Positions 18,807-26,955 of a stretch of 62,604 bases of DNA are shown piece after piece. Under the pieces are notes generated by a model that had not been told where the DNA came from, did not search any database, and worked only from the letters and a program-made list of their open reading frames with translations. Both the position numbers and the translations under genes were made by a program. Every line of letters begins with the position of its first letter. Within the stretch, counting starts at the first letter, position 1. The DNA lies in assembly GCF_904846675.1 (NCBI RefSeq), contig NZ_CAJHBT010000016.1, forward strand, positions 1 through 62,604, given 5' to 3'. This stretch comes from Psychrobacter urativorans (lineage in GTDB: Bacteria; Pseudomonadota; Gammaproteobacteria; Pseudomonadales; Moraxellaceae).

Positions 18807-19826
18807 TTAGCTTAATAATGCGTTTAACGCTTCAGTACCACGAACATCCGTTTGTTGTAGATAAATAGGATATATCGGATATTTACTAAAGCTCTTTTCA
18901 ATATTACCCATGATCGTTTGCTGCCTATCGGCACGCTGTTGCCAAAATGCATCCGTTTGGGTTGGGGTAATAAGCTGATTGACCACGATTGCGGCTGGGG
19001 TGAGTTTACTTTCCTCTAACTGCTCAATCGCACGTTTGGTTTCAGCCAAGGGTAATACATCGGCAGTCATTACCAGTACAATGGCGGTTTGCGTACGGTC
19101 ATGTAGCAGCATTCCTGCCTGACGAAACAACTCTTTACGCTTTTCTAACACCGATACGGCTTGCTCCCAACGATCTGGTTTGTGCTTGGCAAACGGGTTA
19201 GGGACGTCGTTTTTATCATTTCTAGATTTAGATTTACTAGTATTGCTATCTAAATGAGTAGCAACCGAGCGCAACTTTGCTTGCCGTCGTTGCTGGGCCA
19301 ATAACCCATCCGTCCACGCACCCATCATTTCCGGTAATACTAATAAGCGTAACGTATGTCCTGTTGGGGCGGTATCAAAGATAATATGCTCATAACTGGC
19401 ATCAGCTGCCGCGACCAAATGCTGACACATCGATTCTAGCATCGCTGCTTCTTGTGCTCCCGGCGCTGACTTTGACAGCCGTAAATGTTCACGAATTTTT
19501 GGCATCATATCAGGGTTGGCATAACCTGTAATGGTACGTTCGACTTGGGCAAAGTGCGCATCGACGATTACATCAGGATTCAGCTCGATAGCATCGAGGT
19601 AAGGATTAATAGCGGTCTTGTCATTAGTTAAACGTACATTTAACACATCGCCCAAGCTATGAGCTGGATCGGTTGAGATAATCAGCGTCTTTTTCTGTTC
19701 GCTAGCGAATCGGCTGGCAAGTGCTGCAGCCATAGTGGTTTTGCCGACACCGCCCTTCCCGCCAACAAATATAATAGGCTGTGCGATTAGTTGGGTCTCC
19801 AATGAACTTAAAAGTTGTAATGCCAT
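18807..19826 (-). CDS. ArsA/Get3-family P-loop ATPase
   Basis: A 339-residue single-domain ArsA-type ATPase of the SIMIBI class. The deviant Walker A is GGKGGVGKTT (about 22-31), switch I is STDPAHSLGD, and switch II is DTAPTGHTLRLL. Unlike arsenite-pump ArsA it is a single half, and no arsB or arsR lies nearby. Unlike eukaryotic Get3 it lacks an obvious CxxC zinc clamp. The neighbour 75 bp upstream encodes a small protein ending in Cys-Cys, a pairing that suggests the two work together, perhaps in handling a metal, a lipid-modified or membrane-bound client. Residues about 195-215 are a Lys/Ser/Asn-rich insertion. Confidence 0.85.
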   Translation of the reverse strand: MALQLLSSLETQLIAQPIIFVGGKGGVGKTTMAAALASRFASEQKKTLIISTDPAHSLGDVLNVRLTNDKTAINPYLDAIELNPDVIVDAHFAQVERTITGYANPDMMPKIREHLRLSKSAPGAQEAAMLESMCQHLVAAADASYEHIIFDTAPTGHTLRLLVLPEMMGAWTDGLLAQQRRQAKLRSVATHLDSNTSKSKSRNDKNDVPNPFAKHKPDRWEQAVSVLEKRKELFRQAGMLLHDRTQTAIVLVMTADVLPLAETKRAIEQLEESKLTPAAIVVNQLITPTQTDAFWQQRADRQQTIMGNIEKSFSKYPIYPIYLQQTDVRGTEALNALLS

Positions 19827-19901
19827 ATTCTTATTCTCATTAATCGCTGTTTTTGTTGTCTCTGTTATAGCTACGGTAGTTATTGTTCAAACTCAAAAAA
19901 A

Positions 19902-20264
19902 CTAGCAACAGCCAATATGGTCAAAGGGGCATCTGTCCATACCCATGCGCGTGTGCCACTCATGGAAGTTCTCTAAAAATAGCGGCTGTAGTTCTAGCGT
20001 ATAAAAGCTGGCTGGGTTATCAATCCCTAAACTCTCAGCGAACATCAGGAGCATAAAAAAATCCTCTTCATCACGTGCTGCCCGTGCCATCGTTTGCCGA
20101 TAAGGAGCATGATAGAACTCGTTAAGACCTGCTAAGAATCGTTGCCACAAGGGTGTAGTCTCTTGAGCATAATCAGCTGTAGCTGGTGCGTTCAATGATT
20201 GATTTGAGTCCTCCAAATCATCTGGCAGCATACTTGCTGGCTTGTTATTGTCTTCATTATTCAT
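19902..20264 (-). CDS. Small Cys-Cys-terminated protein (cory-CC-star type)
   Basis: A 120-residue protein with an acidic, poorly structured N-terminus (1-40). A conserved-looking core follows: WQRFLAGLNEFYHAPYR, ARAARDEEDFFMLLMFAESLGIDNP, LELQPLFLENFHEWHTRMG. It ends exactly in RCPFDHIGCC and the stop. It matches my memory of a family named cory-CC-star, whose members end in two cysteines and lie next to ArsA-like ATPases, as here. No signal peptide or membrane segment is seen. The ribosome-binding site is AGGTAA. The function is not known; a redox or metal-binding tail, or a lipid-modified tail, are possibilities. Confidence 0.7.
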   Translation of the reverse strand: MNNEDNNKPASMLPDDLEDSNQSLNAPATADYAQETTPLWQRFLAGLNEFYHAPYRQTMARAARDEEDFFMLLMFAESLGIDNPASFYTLELQPLFLENFHEWHTRMGMDRCPFDHIGCC

Positions 20265-20321
20265 AATGTTACCTGATTTTCTGTCAAGACTTATAAAGAG
20301 TTGACCCTAAAATATACCATA

Positions 20322-20350
20322 AAAAAACGCCAGCAGTTGCCAGCGTTTTA
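20322..20350 (-). terminator. Intrinsic terminator of cstA
   Basis: Read on the minus strand, ACGCTGGC and GCTGGCGT pair (two G-U pairs) around AACT, extended by AAA/TTT, and are followed by a run of T. It lies about 40 bp after the cstA stop. Confidence 0.7.
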
Positions 20351-20387
20351 CTTTACTTAGTTTTGATTATTATCAATAAACAGTCAA

Positions 20388-22070
20388 TTATTCAACTTTA
20401 TTTTTACCTTTATACTCTGACCATTCTCGGCGTAATACTGAGAAACTCTCAAAGGTTACTAAGATAGTGGCGATCAAAATAATGATATCCATAGTAATGA
20501 GTAGCCAGTTGCCATCAACATAGAATGTTTTAAGCTGTAGTAATAAAGCCAATACCGTCATCACTAATAAGAAGGATAAGGGCGCTAAAGTATACCAAAC
20601 TGGCTTGCCTTTACGTAGCAAAATCACCGTCACTATCATTAGTGTTAACGCCGCCATCAACTGGTTAGTAGTACCAAATAACGGCCAGATAATCATACCA
20701 CCTGAGCCATCGATACCGCCTGCCCCAAATGCCAATAGCAAACACGTTCCTACTGCTAGAAGGGTTGCAACCACGCCTTTGGTTAATACGGGAATGTTAT
20801 AAAATTCGCCAAATTCTTGGAAGATGTAACGTTGCAAGCGTACACCTGTATCCATGGTCGTCCCCGCAAATAGAGCTGCCATGACGGTAAGCATCGTTTG
20901 TGCTAACACAGTATCAATGCCAACGCCGGCATTTAATATCGTAGCACCGCCATCAATAAATGCTCCGATAGAACCATCGCCGAACTTTTGATAGACTGCT
21001 TGCCAATCGCCAAGGCTTGCAAAACCTGCCGTTGCGGCAAGGATGGCACCTAATGCCAACATACCTTCGCCAAGCGCACCAAAGTAACCGACAAAACGCG
21101 CATCTTCTTCTTTATCGATTTGTTTCGATGTCGTCCCTGTTGCAACCAAACCATGGAAGCCGGATATGGCCCCACAAGCAATGGTCACAAACAACAATGG
21201 CATAATTGACGGTGTGCCTATCGGTAAATCCATATTAACGGCTGGTGCGACGATATCAGGAGAGGAGATAAAGATAGCCGCATATAATAAAATCAAGCCC
21301 ACAAATAACTGCAAGCCATTAATATAATCACGAGGCTGTAATAACATCCATACCGGCAATAACGATGCAATCGCGGCATAGATAAATAAAATGATAATCC
21401 AAACCGCATTATCTGGTAGTCCTAAGATTGTTTCAGGCAATACAATAGGAAACATAGGGCCAAGGTAAATAAGTCCATATAACGCAGATACTCCAATTAT
21501 CGATACCCAAAGCAAACTCATATTGTAGCGATAAATACACTGACCAATAATAAAGGCAACTACTAATGCGCCCCATACCGGTAATACTGCTGAGGGGGTT
21601 TTAATCAGCATATTTGCAATAGCGACCCCAAATACAGCGTTGACCATAAGTAGTAGCAAAAAGATAACAATCATCATCAAGCTACGAACTCGGGAACCCA
21701 TGACCGTACCCGCAATAGAGCCGATAGACTGACCTCTATTGCGCATACTCGCCCATATGGCTGACATATCATGGATGCCTGCCATAAAAATCGTCCCAAA
21801 GACGACCCAAAGCACCGCTGGCAACCAGCCCCAAATCACAGCAATGGCCGGACCGATGATAGGTGCCGCACCAGCAACTGAGGTAAAGTGATGTCCCCAT
21901 AGCACGTATTTATTGGTAGGGACATAGTCCACCCCATCTTTCATAGTATGGGCTGGCGTGGGGCGACTGTTATCTAATGCCAAGATTTTAGTAGCGATAA
22001 ACTTTGAATAAAAAATATAACCACAGAGCATCGCAGCGACGCCAAATAATAATACAATGGCACTGTTCAT
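20388..22070 (-). CDS. cstA: Carbon starvation protein CstA (peptide/pyruvate transporter family)
   Basis: A 560-residue inner-membrane protein with about 15 hydrophobic segments. The CstA signature is clear in the first 100 residues: DGVDYVPTNKYVLWGHHFTS, AGAAPIIGPA, AVIWGWLPA. Later blocks include GFHGLVATGTTSKQ and TMDTGVRLQRY. It is of the shorter CstA type (E. coli CstA has about 700 residues). Family members take up peptides or pyruvate during carbon limitation. A strong AGGAGA lies 5 bases before the ATG. A 9-bp tandem repeat tract about 85-195 bp upstream lies in the leader or promoter and could vary its expression. Confidence 0.93.
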   Translation of the reverse strand: MNSAIVLLFGVAAMLCGYIFYSKFIATKILALDNSRPTPAHTMKDGVDYVPTNKYVLWGHHFTSVAGAAPIIGPAIAVIWGWLPAVLWVVFGTIFMAGIHDMSAIWASMRNRGQSIGSIAGTVMGSRVRSLMMIVIFLLLLMVNAVFGVAIANMLIKTPSAVLPVWGALVVAFIIGQCIYRYNMSLLWVSIIGVSALYGLIYLGPMFPIVLPETILGLPDNAVWIIILFIYAAIASLLPVWMLLQPRDYINGLQLFVGLILLYAAIFISSPDIVAPAVNMDLPIGTPSIMPLLFVTIACGAISGFHGLVATGTTSKQIDKEEDARFVGYFGALGEGMLALGAILAATAGFASLGDWQAVYQKFGDGSIGAFIDGGATILNAGVGIDTVLAQTMLTVMAALFAGTTMDTGVRLQRYIFQEFGEFYNIPVLTKGVVATLLAVGTCLLLAFGAGGIDGSGGMIIWPLFGTTNQLMAALTLMIVTVILLRKGKPVWYTLAPLSFLLVMTVLALLLQLKTFYVDGNWLLITMDIIILIATILVTFESFSVLRREWSEYKGKNKVE

Positions 22071-22153
22071 CTTATCTCCTCAAATAAGTCATGGTTGGCA
22101 AGCCTTTGCCTTCTTTTATAGTTTTTCCATAATAAGTACAGGTAAGGTTTTAG

Positions 22154-22265
22154 TATTGTCTGTTTTGTCTGTTTTGTCTGTTTTGTCTGTTTTGTCTGTT
22201 TTGTCTGTTTTGTCTGTTTTGTCTGTTTTGTCTGTTTTACCTGTTTTACCTGTTTTACCTGTTTT
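22154..22265. repeat. 9-bp tandem repeat, 12 units, upstream of cstA
   Basis: Nine units containing GTCTG followed by three containing ACCTG, at exact 9-bp spacing with TTTT between them (plus strand unit TTTTGTCTG). On the cstA strand the unit reads CAGACAAAA, then CAGGTAAAA. The block begins 84 bp upstream of the cstA ATG. A unit-number change would move the promoter relative to the gene by 9 bp steps. Confidence 0.95.
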
Positions 22266-22645
22266 ATATAAATGTTCTATGTGGTTATTAAGTGCAAGCT
22301 TTTACGGTTAAAGCTTTACGATTATGCTAGATTAGAATACCGTTTAGATATCCCTACGCAATAGTATGAATAAAAGGCATTTCTGAATACCTAGAGTAAG
22401 TTGTTATGGGATTAACTAGATAAATAAGGGCATTATGCGGACGTTTTAAACGCTATTAAGTCGATACCCTGATTTTATTTTAGCCTATTCGACATAAAAT
22501 GTAACGTTTAATATCCATTGTGTAACATTATAGTCACGCTATTATTAGAAATTTGAAGATACTGATATAACTAATATAGTATTAAGCTGTAATAGCTGAT
22601 ATTACGGCACAAAGATACATTAAATATTAATAATAAAGGTAAAGT

Positions 22646-23314
22646 ATGACACACTATTTTGGATTTTTACCCTCGGACAAATTAAACGGTATGATTGATG
22701 AGGCGGAACGTATCATTGACTCGAATGAGAAGGTGGAATACTACCCTTATCGTAACGAGTTGACACAGCAAATTGCTAGTGAGCTGATAGATAATTTATT
22801 GATCAGTCTCATAGATGTTATTCCTAATCCCGAACGGCAAGCTTCTATGCGCAAGATTGTCGGTACTATTGAGCGGGCAACAGAAACGCTGCTAAATGTG
22901 CTTCTCGGTAAAGATAAAAATGAAGACATCATGCCAAGCTTTAACTTTTTAAAGAACCAGAGCATGTTTATTGATAATAACGGTATGCGCCGCGTTGGCT
23001 TTGCATTATCCAAACAGTCAGCACAGACAATTATTGGAGGTTTTGCAGCGGTAACGCCTGAGACCGTGGATAAAGCTAAATTTAAAATAGCGCTTGAAAC
23101 CATGACCGAAGAATCACTCACTCACTTTATCAGCAAATTTACTGAAACACTCAAGCTTGGCATGATTAAGCGTCAATCTATTCCAGTTGCTAAAGCTGGT
23201 ATCGATAAAGGCATGAGTATGGCACTCAATAAACTGTTGCCACAGCTACCCGATGATGGATTAAATCGCTTAGCACGATTTTACCGTCCATTTCTGATAG
23301 ATATCGCTGATTAA
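22646..23314 (+). CDS. Conserved-looking hypothetical protein, mostly helical
   Basis: A 222-residue protein I do not recognise. No signal peptide and no clear membrane segment are seen. Predicted content is mainly amphipathic helices (residues 35-70, 125-185, 195-220). The GFAAVTPETVDKAKFKIALETM and KAGIDKGMSMALNKLLPQLPDDG stretches look like packed helices. A good Shine-Dalgarno (AAAGG) precedes the ATG. It is followed by a phosphoribosyltransferase gene after 112 bp on the same strand, possibly separately promoted. About 330 bp of gene-free sequence precedes it, in which I see no structure. Confidence 0.6.
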   Translation: MTHYFGFLPSDKLNGMIDEAERIIDSNEKVEYYPYRNELTQQIASELIDNLLISLIDVIPNPERQASMRKIVGTIERATETLLNVLLGKDKNEDIMPSFNFLKNQSMFIDNNGMRRVGFALSKQSAQTIIGGFAAVTPETVDKAKFKIALETMTEESLTHFISKFTETLKLGMIKRQSIPVAKAGIDKGMSMALNKLLPQLPDDGLNRLARFYRPFLIDIAD

Positions 23315-23426
23315 TAGATATCTGATGACAATAGACAGTTATTTTTGTGTTAAACGGCATGTTGCATTGGGCAAATTCAGTAAAACTTGCTAGAATAAGC
23401 AGCACTTTTTACCGAAGGCGCAACCT

Positions 23427-23990
23427 ATGACTCAAATCAGCAATCAAGAAATTGAACAGACCCTGCGTAACTCAGAGTGCCTCATCAGTAGTATCGAAGT
23501 GGCCGCTGCTTATGAGCGTCTTGCTGCACAGCTTAATCTACATTATGTTGGACTCAATCCAATTGTTATGGTCGTTATGAACGGCGGACTCATTCCAGCC
23601 GGTCAACTGCTTACTCACCTTACGTTTTACCATCGCATGCATTACATCCATGCTTCACGCTATCGTGATAATCAGGGTACTAATGAGCTTGATTGGAAAT
23701 TTAAGCCTGAAGTTAGTCTTGCAGGCGAGTATGTATTATTGATTGATGATATTTTTGATGAAGGTATTACCCTAAAAGCTATCGTAGAAGAGCTTGGTAA
23801 AGAAAACCCTCTCTCTATTGAGACTTGCGTCCTACTTAATAAGCAACATGATCGTAAAATAAAAGACTTTAATGTCGATTTTGTTGGTCTTGATGTCGCT
23901 GATCGCTATGTCTATGGTTGTGGTATGGATTTTCATGGTTACTTGCGTCATCTGCCAGGTATCTATGCTATTAAAGAAGATAAAATATAA
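23427..23990 (+). CDS. Purine phosphoribosyltransferase (hypoxanthine/guanine type)
   Basis: A 187-residue type I phosphoribosyltransferase. The PRPP-binding loop reads LLIDDIFDEGITLKAI (about 112-127), with VVMNGGLIPAG earlier as the pyrophosphate-binding loop and FVGLDVADRYVYGCGMD near the C-terminus as the purine-binding hood. It salvages hypoxanthine or guanine to the nucleotide. It is somewhat distant from E. coli Hpt, as is usual for the Moraxellaceae/Pseudomonas type. A strong terminator follows at 24022. Confidence 0.85.
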   Translation: MTQISNQEIEQTLRNSECLISSIEVAAAYERLAAQLNLHYVGLNPIVMVVMNGGLIPAGQLLTHLTFYHRMHYIHASRYRDNQGTNELDWKFKPEVSLAGEYVLLIDDIFDEGITLKAIVEELGKENPLSIETCVLLNKQHDRKIKDFNVDFVGLDVADRYVYGCGMDFHGYLRHLPGIYAIKEDKI

Positions 23991-24021
23991 GCCCTATCTT
24001 TTTTTAGTAAGTTGTAGCAAT

Positions 24022-24051
24022 AAAAAAAGCACCCGTTTAGGTGCTTTTTTT
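24022..24051 (+). terminator. Intrinsic terminator after the phosphoribosyltransferase gene
   Basis: AAAAAAAGCACC / GGTGCTTTTTTT form a 12-bp stem with a 6-base loop, symmetric enough to terminate from both sides. It lies 32 bp beyond the stop codon. Confidence 0.9.
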
Positions 24052-24190
24052 GGTTAAAAGTAATTCTATTAAGCATATAACGCTAGTGTCTTATTTATAG
24101 GTATTGTATTTATATCACTGATGTCAAAAAAACAGTCCAATCGCCGTTTTACTGATTGGTATTACTAACACCTTTTCCCAAAAAGTAACA

Positions 24191-24220
24191 AACTGCCCTA
24201 CTTTAGTGGGCGTTATTTTT
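24191..24220 (+). terminator. Possible second terminator in the gap before recD
   Basis: The 470-bp space between the phosphoribosyltransferase gene and recD holds AACTGCCC...TGGGCGTT with a short loop and an ATTTTT tail at 24191-24220. No open reading frame worth calling lies upstream of it, so it could end an unannotated small RNA or read-through. Nothing else is recognised in this gap. Confidence 0.35.
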
Positions 24221-24528
24221 GCAGCTCTAAAACGAATAGTCCTTGTCATCCATATATTAGCCACTTGTGTATTAGTCAGCTCAAAGCTTAGTATAAATCT
24301 ACCCGATACATAATCAGTGTTCTACTTTTCTTCTATGACAGAATTTACCGTGAGCTGATTAGGCTTATAGATAAAATTATGAACCTTATTCAAAGCTGTT
24401 TTAAAAGTCAGTACTAATATTTCTTCTATCTTTTGAATGCTTGATATTTATTAAATACTCATCTCATATGACTTTTTTAGTCAGTAACTCTAATCAAAAT
24501 TTAAGATAATAACTTTTAATTAAGAAAT

Positions 24529-26892
24529 TTAATCGAATCTTGAAAATTGTAAACTTAACCCTGTTTGGCGCTTAGTGGGTGTTGTTAAAGCCTGCGTAAA
24601 GGCAGAAGCGGTACTAAATATCGTTACCCGCTGTTTAGCACGAGTGACGGCAGTATATATCAGCTCTTGACTAAGTAGACGTCCATTTTGATCGTCAAAA
24701 CTAATGACAACATGCTCAAATTCTGAGCCTTGAGACTTATGAATAGTCATTGCATAAGCAGTGGCTATCATTTCATCGCTGAGCATATTAATAGAAATAC
24801 CTTGGGTCTTATTTTCGAAAAACACTTGTAGCCTACCTTTTTCAGTTTGCAGACAAATACCAATATCGCCATTGAATAATCCTAGTTCATAGTTATTTTG
24901 TAGAACCATAATAGGACGTCCGTGATACCAAGGTGATTTAGACAAGGATAGCTTTAGCTCATTCCGGTGTTGTTCGCTTAAAAAACGGTTAATATAATGA
25001 TCTCCGCAGCGTCCGTGATGACCGGCAGTTAGTACTCTAAATTTATTTAATGTTTTTATTAGCTCGTTGAAATAATCGATGTATTCAGTAGTTGGCATAG
25101 ATTTTGCTTTTGTCATCTTTGTTAGGATGTTTTTGTTTTGTGTTATATATTGTTGGTAGTTTCTTAGTATTTTTTTTAGGAATTTATAATTACTTAGGCT
25201 ATTTACTATCTGATTGTTGCTTATATACTCACTATTTGTTGGCTTAGATAGTGTTTCATTGAATGCTTCAGTTAGGTGATAAAAGCTTAATGACTCATCT
25301 TCACTGATTAACTGCCATACTGCAGCCATATTAATTTTCATTCCCTGGGTATCAGAGTCAAAATGATCGTCTCGATTAATCAAGCGTGCAAGCTTACCGA
25401 TGCCAGACTCTGCAGTGAAGCGCCTGCTAATCTCAAGACGCTTATGTACATCTTGTAGCGCAGGAATGCGACATAGATCGGCTAACACTGCTCCGGCATC
25501 TACTGCTGCTAACTGATCGGCATCCCCTAACAAGATAAGCCGCGCCTTAGGCTTAATGGCACTGACTAAGTAATTAGCCAGCTCTACTCCAAGCATTGAG
25601 GCTTCATCGACAATAATAATATCTTCACTCAATGGATTATCAGCGTTATAACGTGGTCGCCCGCCGCGACCAATGCCAAGCAAGCGGTGGATAGTCTTAG
25701 CTTCGGGCAATTGCATAGTAGCGCCTACCTGTTTCAATGCATCTTGTAGCGACTCTTGCATACGCTGAGCAGCTTTACCAGTAGGTGCTGCGAGTGCGAG
25801 ATTCGCCTTACTGGAGCTGTCCCCTACTACGTCTTCAGCTTGCGCTTGCTGCAAGGCAATGACTAGTTGTGCAACGGTAAAGGTTTTCCCCGTGCCTGGT
25901 CCTCCGGTAATGATACTAAAGGCTGAGTCGTTGGCCATATGGATGGTATCTTGCTGCTCAGTGTTTAATAGTGGATTGAGAATGATAGGAATTTTATTAA
26001 CAGTCTGGCTTTTAATGCGCATGATGTGGCGCGCAAGAGCATATTCTGCTTGCCACGTGCGATGCAGCCATAAAGTTACTATTGAGTTGTTATCTACTGA
26101 TAGCTTACTTTGTAAGATTTTCCCTTTTTGAAAAATTATTGGGCTGTTAATATCTTTTTTATTACTAAATAGCTGTTTCTTTTCTAATAACTTTATAAAC
26201 CTGCTTAGGCTATTTTTTTGTAAGTTGGATGTTTCACTTTGGGACTGATTATCTGCTTTTAAGAAGTTATAAAGCTGTACACAAGTGGCATAGCGCTGCC
26301 CTAATATCTGTTTTTCATAAAGTGGTAATGAAGACTGTAATATTGCCGCTTGCCATAACTCTCTATTCTCTAGTAGTTTGATACCGGTCGTCATCGTCGC
26401 TTCCAAAATGTCCTCAGCTTGAATAAGTAACGGTTGTAACAACGGCTGTAATAACTGTAGTTGCCATGTTGATAATTCCGCATCCTTATCTTGCAACTCA
26501 GTATCAACATCGATATTAATATCCGCACTAGCTTCCAAAACCAGTACGGTATGCCCTTCTTCTAAACGCTGTACTAGCACTTCGAAAATAGCTTCAAACA
26601 ACCAATCCTTTGTATCACTACGTTCATTATCAACTGCACCCGGTTGTAACTGTGCTTGATATACTGTCTGCGTCTGCTTACGGCGCTCTAGTAGATAACG
26701 GCTGATGGTCGTAGCCCAGCTATTATTAATAGTGCTAGCAGTTCTGTTTTTTTGATTGCTGCTCTTTCCCCCGCTTTTCGCCAGCAGCTGCACGGGTTTG
26801 GCCTTTGTAGAGGGAATAGCAGCGGCGCTCACGTTTTCACCAGTAACTGGATCTAGCGTTGGCTTTATATTTGTATTTATAGAATCACTCAT
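24529..26892 (-). CDS. recD: Exodeoxyribonuclease V alpha subunit RecD
   Basis: RecD is the fast 5'-3' SF1B helicase of RecBCD, which processes double-strand breaks. The 787-residue protein is longer than the E. coli protein (608). Walker A is GGPGTGKTFTVAQL, motif II is IIVDEASMLGVELA, motif III is LILLGDADQLAAVDAGAVL, and the C-terminal motifs VI include YAMTIHKSQGSEF and YTAVTRAKQRVTIF. The N-terminal 100 residues are low-complexity. It ends the operon recC-recB-recD, 63 bp after recB. Long Asn/Lys/Ser-rich inserts (about 520-600) explain part of the extra length. Confidence 0.95.
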   Translation of the reverse strand: MSDSINTNIKPTLDPVTGENVSAAAIPSTKAKPVQLLAKSGGKSSNQKNRTASTINNSWATTISRYLLERRKQTQTVYQAQLQPGAVDNERSDTKDWLFEAIFEVLVQRLEEGHTVLVLEASADINIDVDTELQDKDAELSTWQLQLLQPLLQPLLIQAEDILEATMTTGIKLLENRELWQAAILQSSLPLYEKQILGQRYATCVQLYNFLKADNQSQSETSNLQKNSLSRFIKLLEKKQLFSNKKDINSPIIFQKGKILQSKLSVDNNSIVTLWLHRTWQAEYALARHIMRIKSQTVNKIPIILNPLLNTEQQDTIHMANDSAFSIITGGPGTGKTFTVAQLVIALQQAQAEDVVGDSSSKANLALAAPTGKAAQRMQESLQDALKQVGATMQLPEAKTIHRLLGIGRGGRPRYNADNPLSEDIIIVDEASMLGVELANYLVSAIKPKARLILLGDADQLAAVDAGAVLADLCRIPALQDVHKRLEISRRFTAESGIGKLARLINRDDHFDSDTQGMKINMAAVWQLISEDESLSFYHLTEAFNETLSKPTNSEYISNNQIVNSLSNYKFLKKILRNYQQYITQNKNILTKMTKAKSMPTTEYIDYFNELIKTLNKFRVLTAGHHGRCGDHYINRFLSEQHRNELKLSLSKSPWYHGRPIMVLQNNYELGLFNGDIGICLQTEKGRLQVFFENKTQGISINMLSDEMIATAYAMTIHKSQGSEFEHVVISFDDQNGRLLSQELIYTAVTRAKQRVTIFSTASAFTQALTTPTKRQTGLSLQFSRFD

Positions 26893-26955
26893 CAGGTATC
26901 CATTAATTAGTATTTTAGAGTCAGCGTTTTAAAGATAGAAAGTTAAAATTAGTAA

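Noticed and set aside
18807..19826. ArsA-like ATPase considered as part of arsenic resistance
   Set aside because: It has only one half, and there is no arsB, arsC or arsR within the window.
22057..22311. 84-residue reading frame with VLSVLSVLSV repeats
   Set aside because: It is only the 9-bp tandem repeat read in frame; it overlaps the cstA start and lacks a ribosome-binding site.
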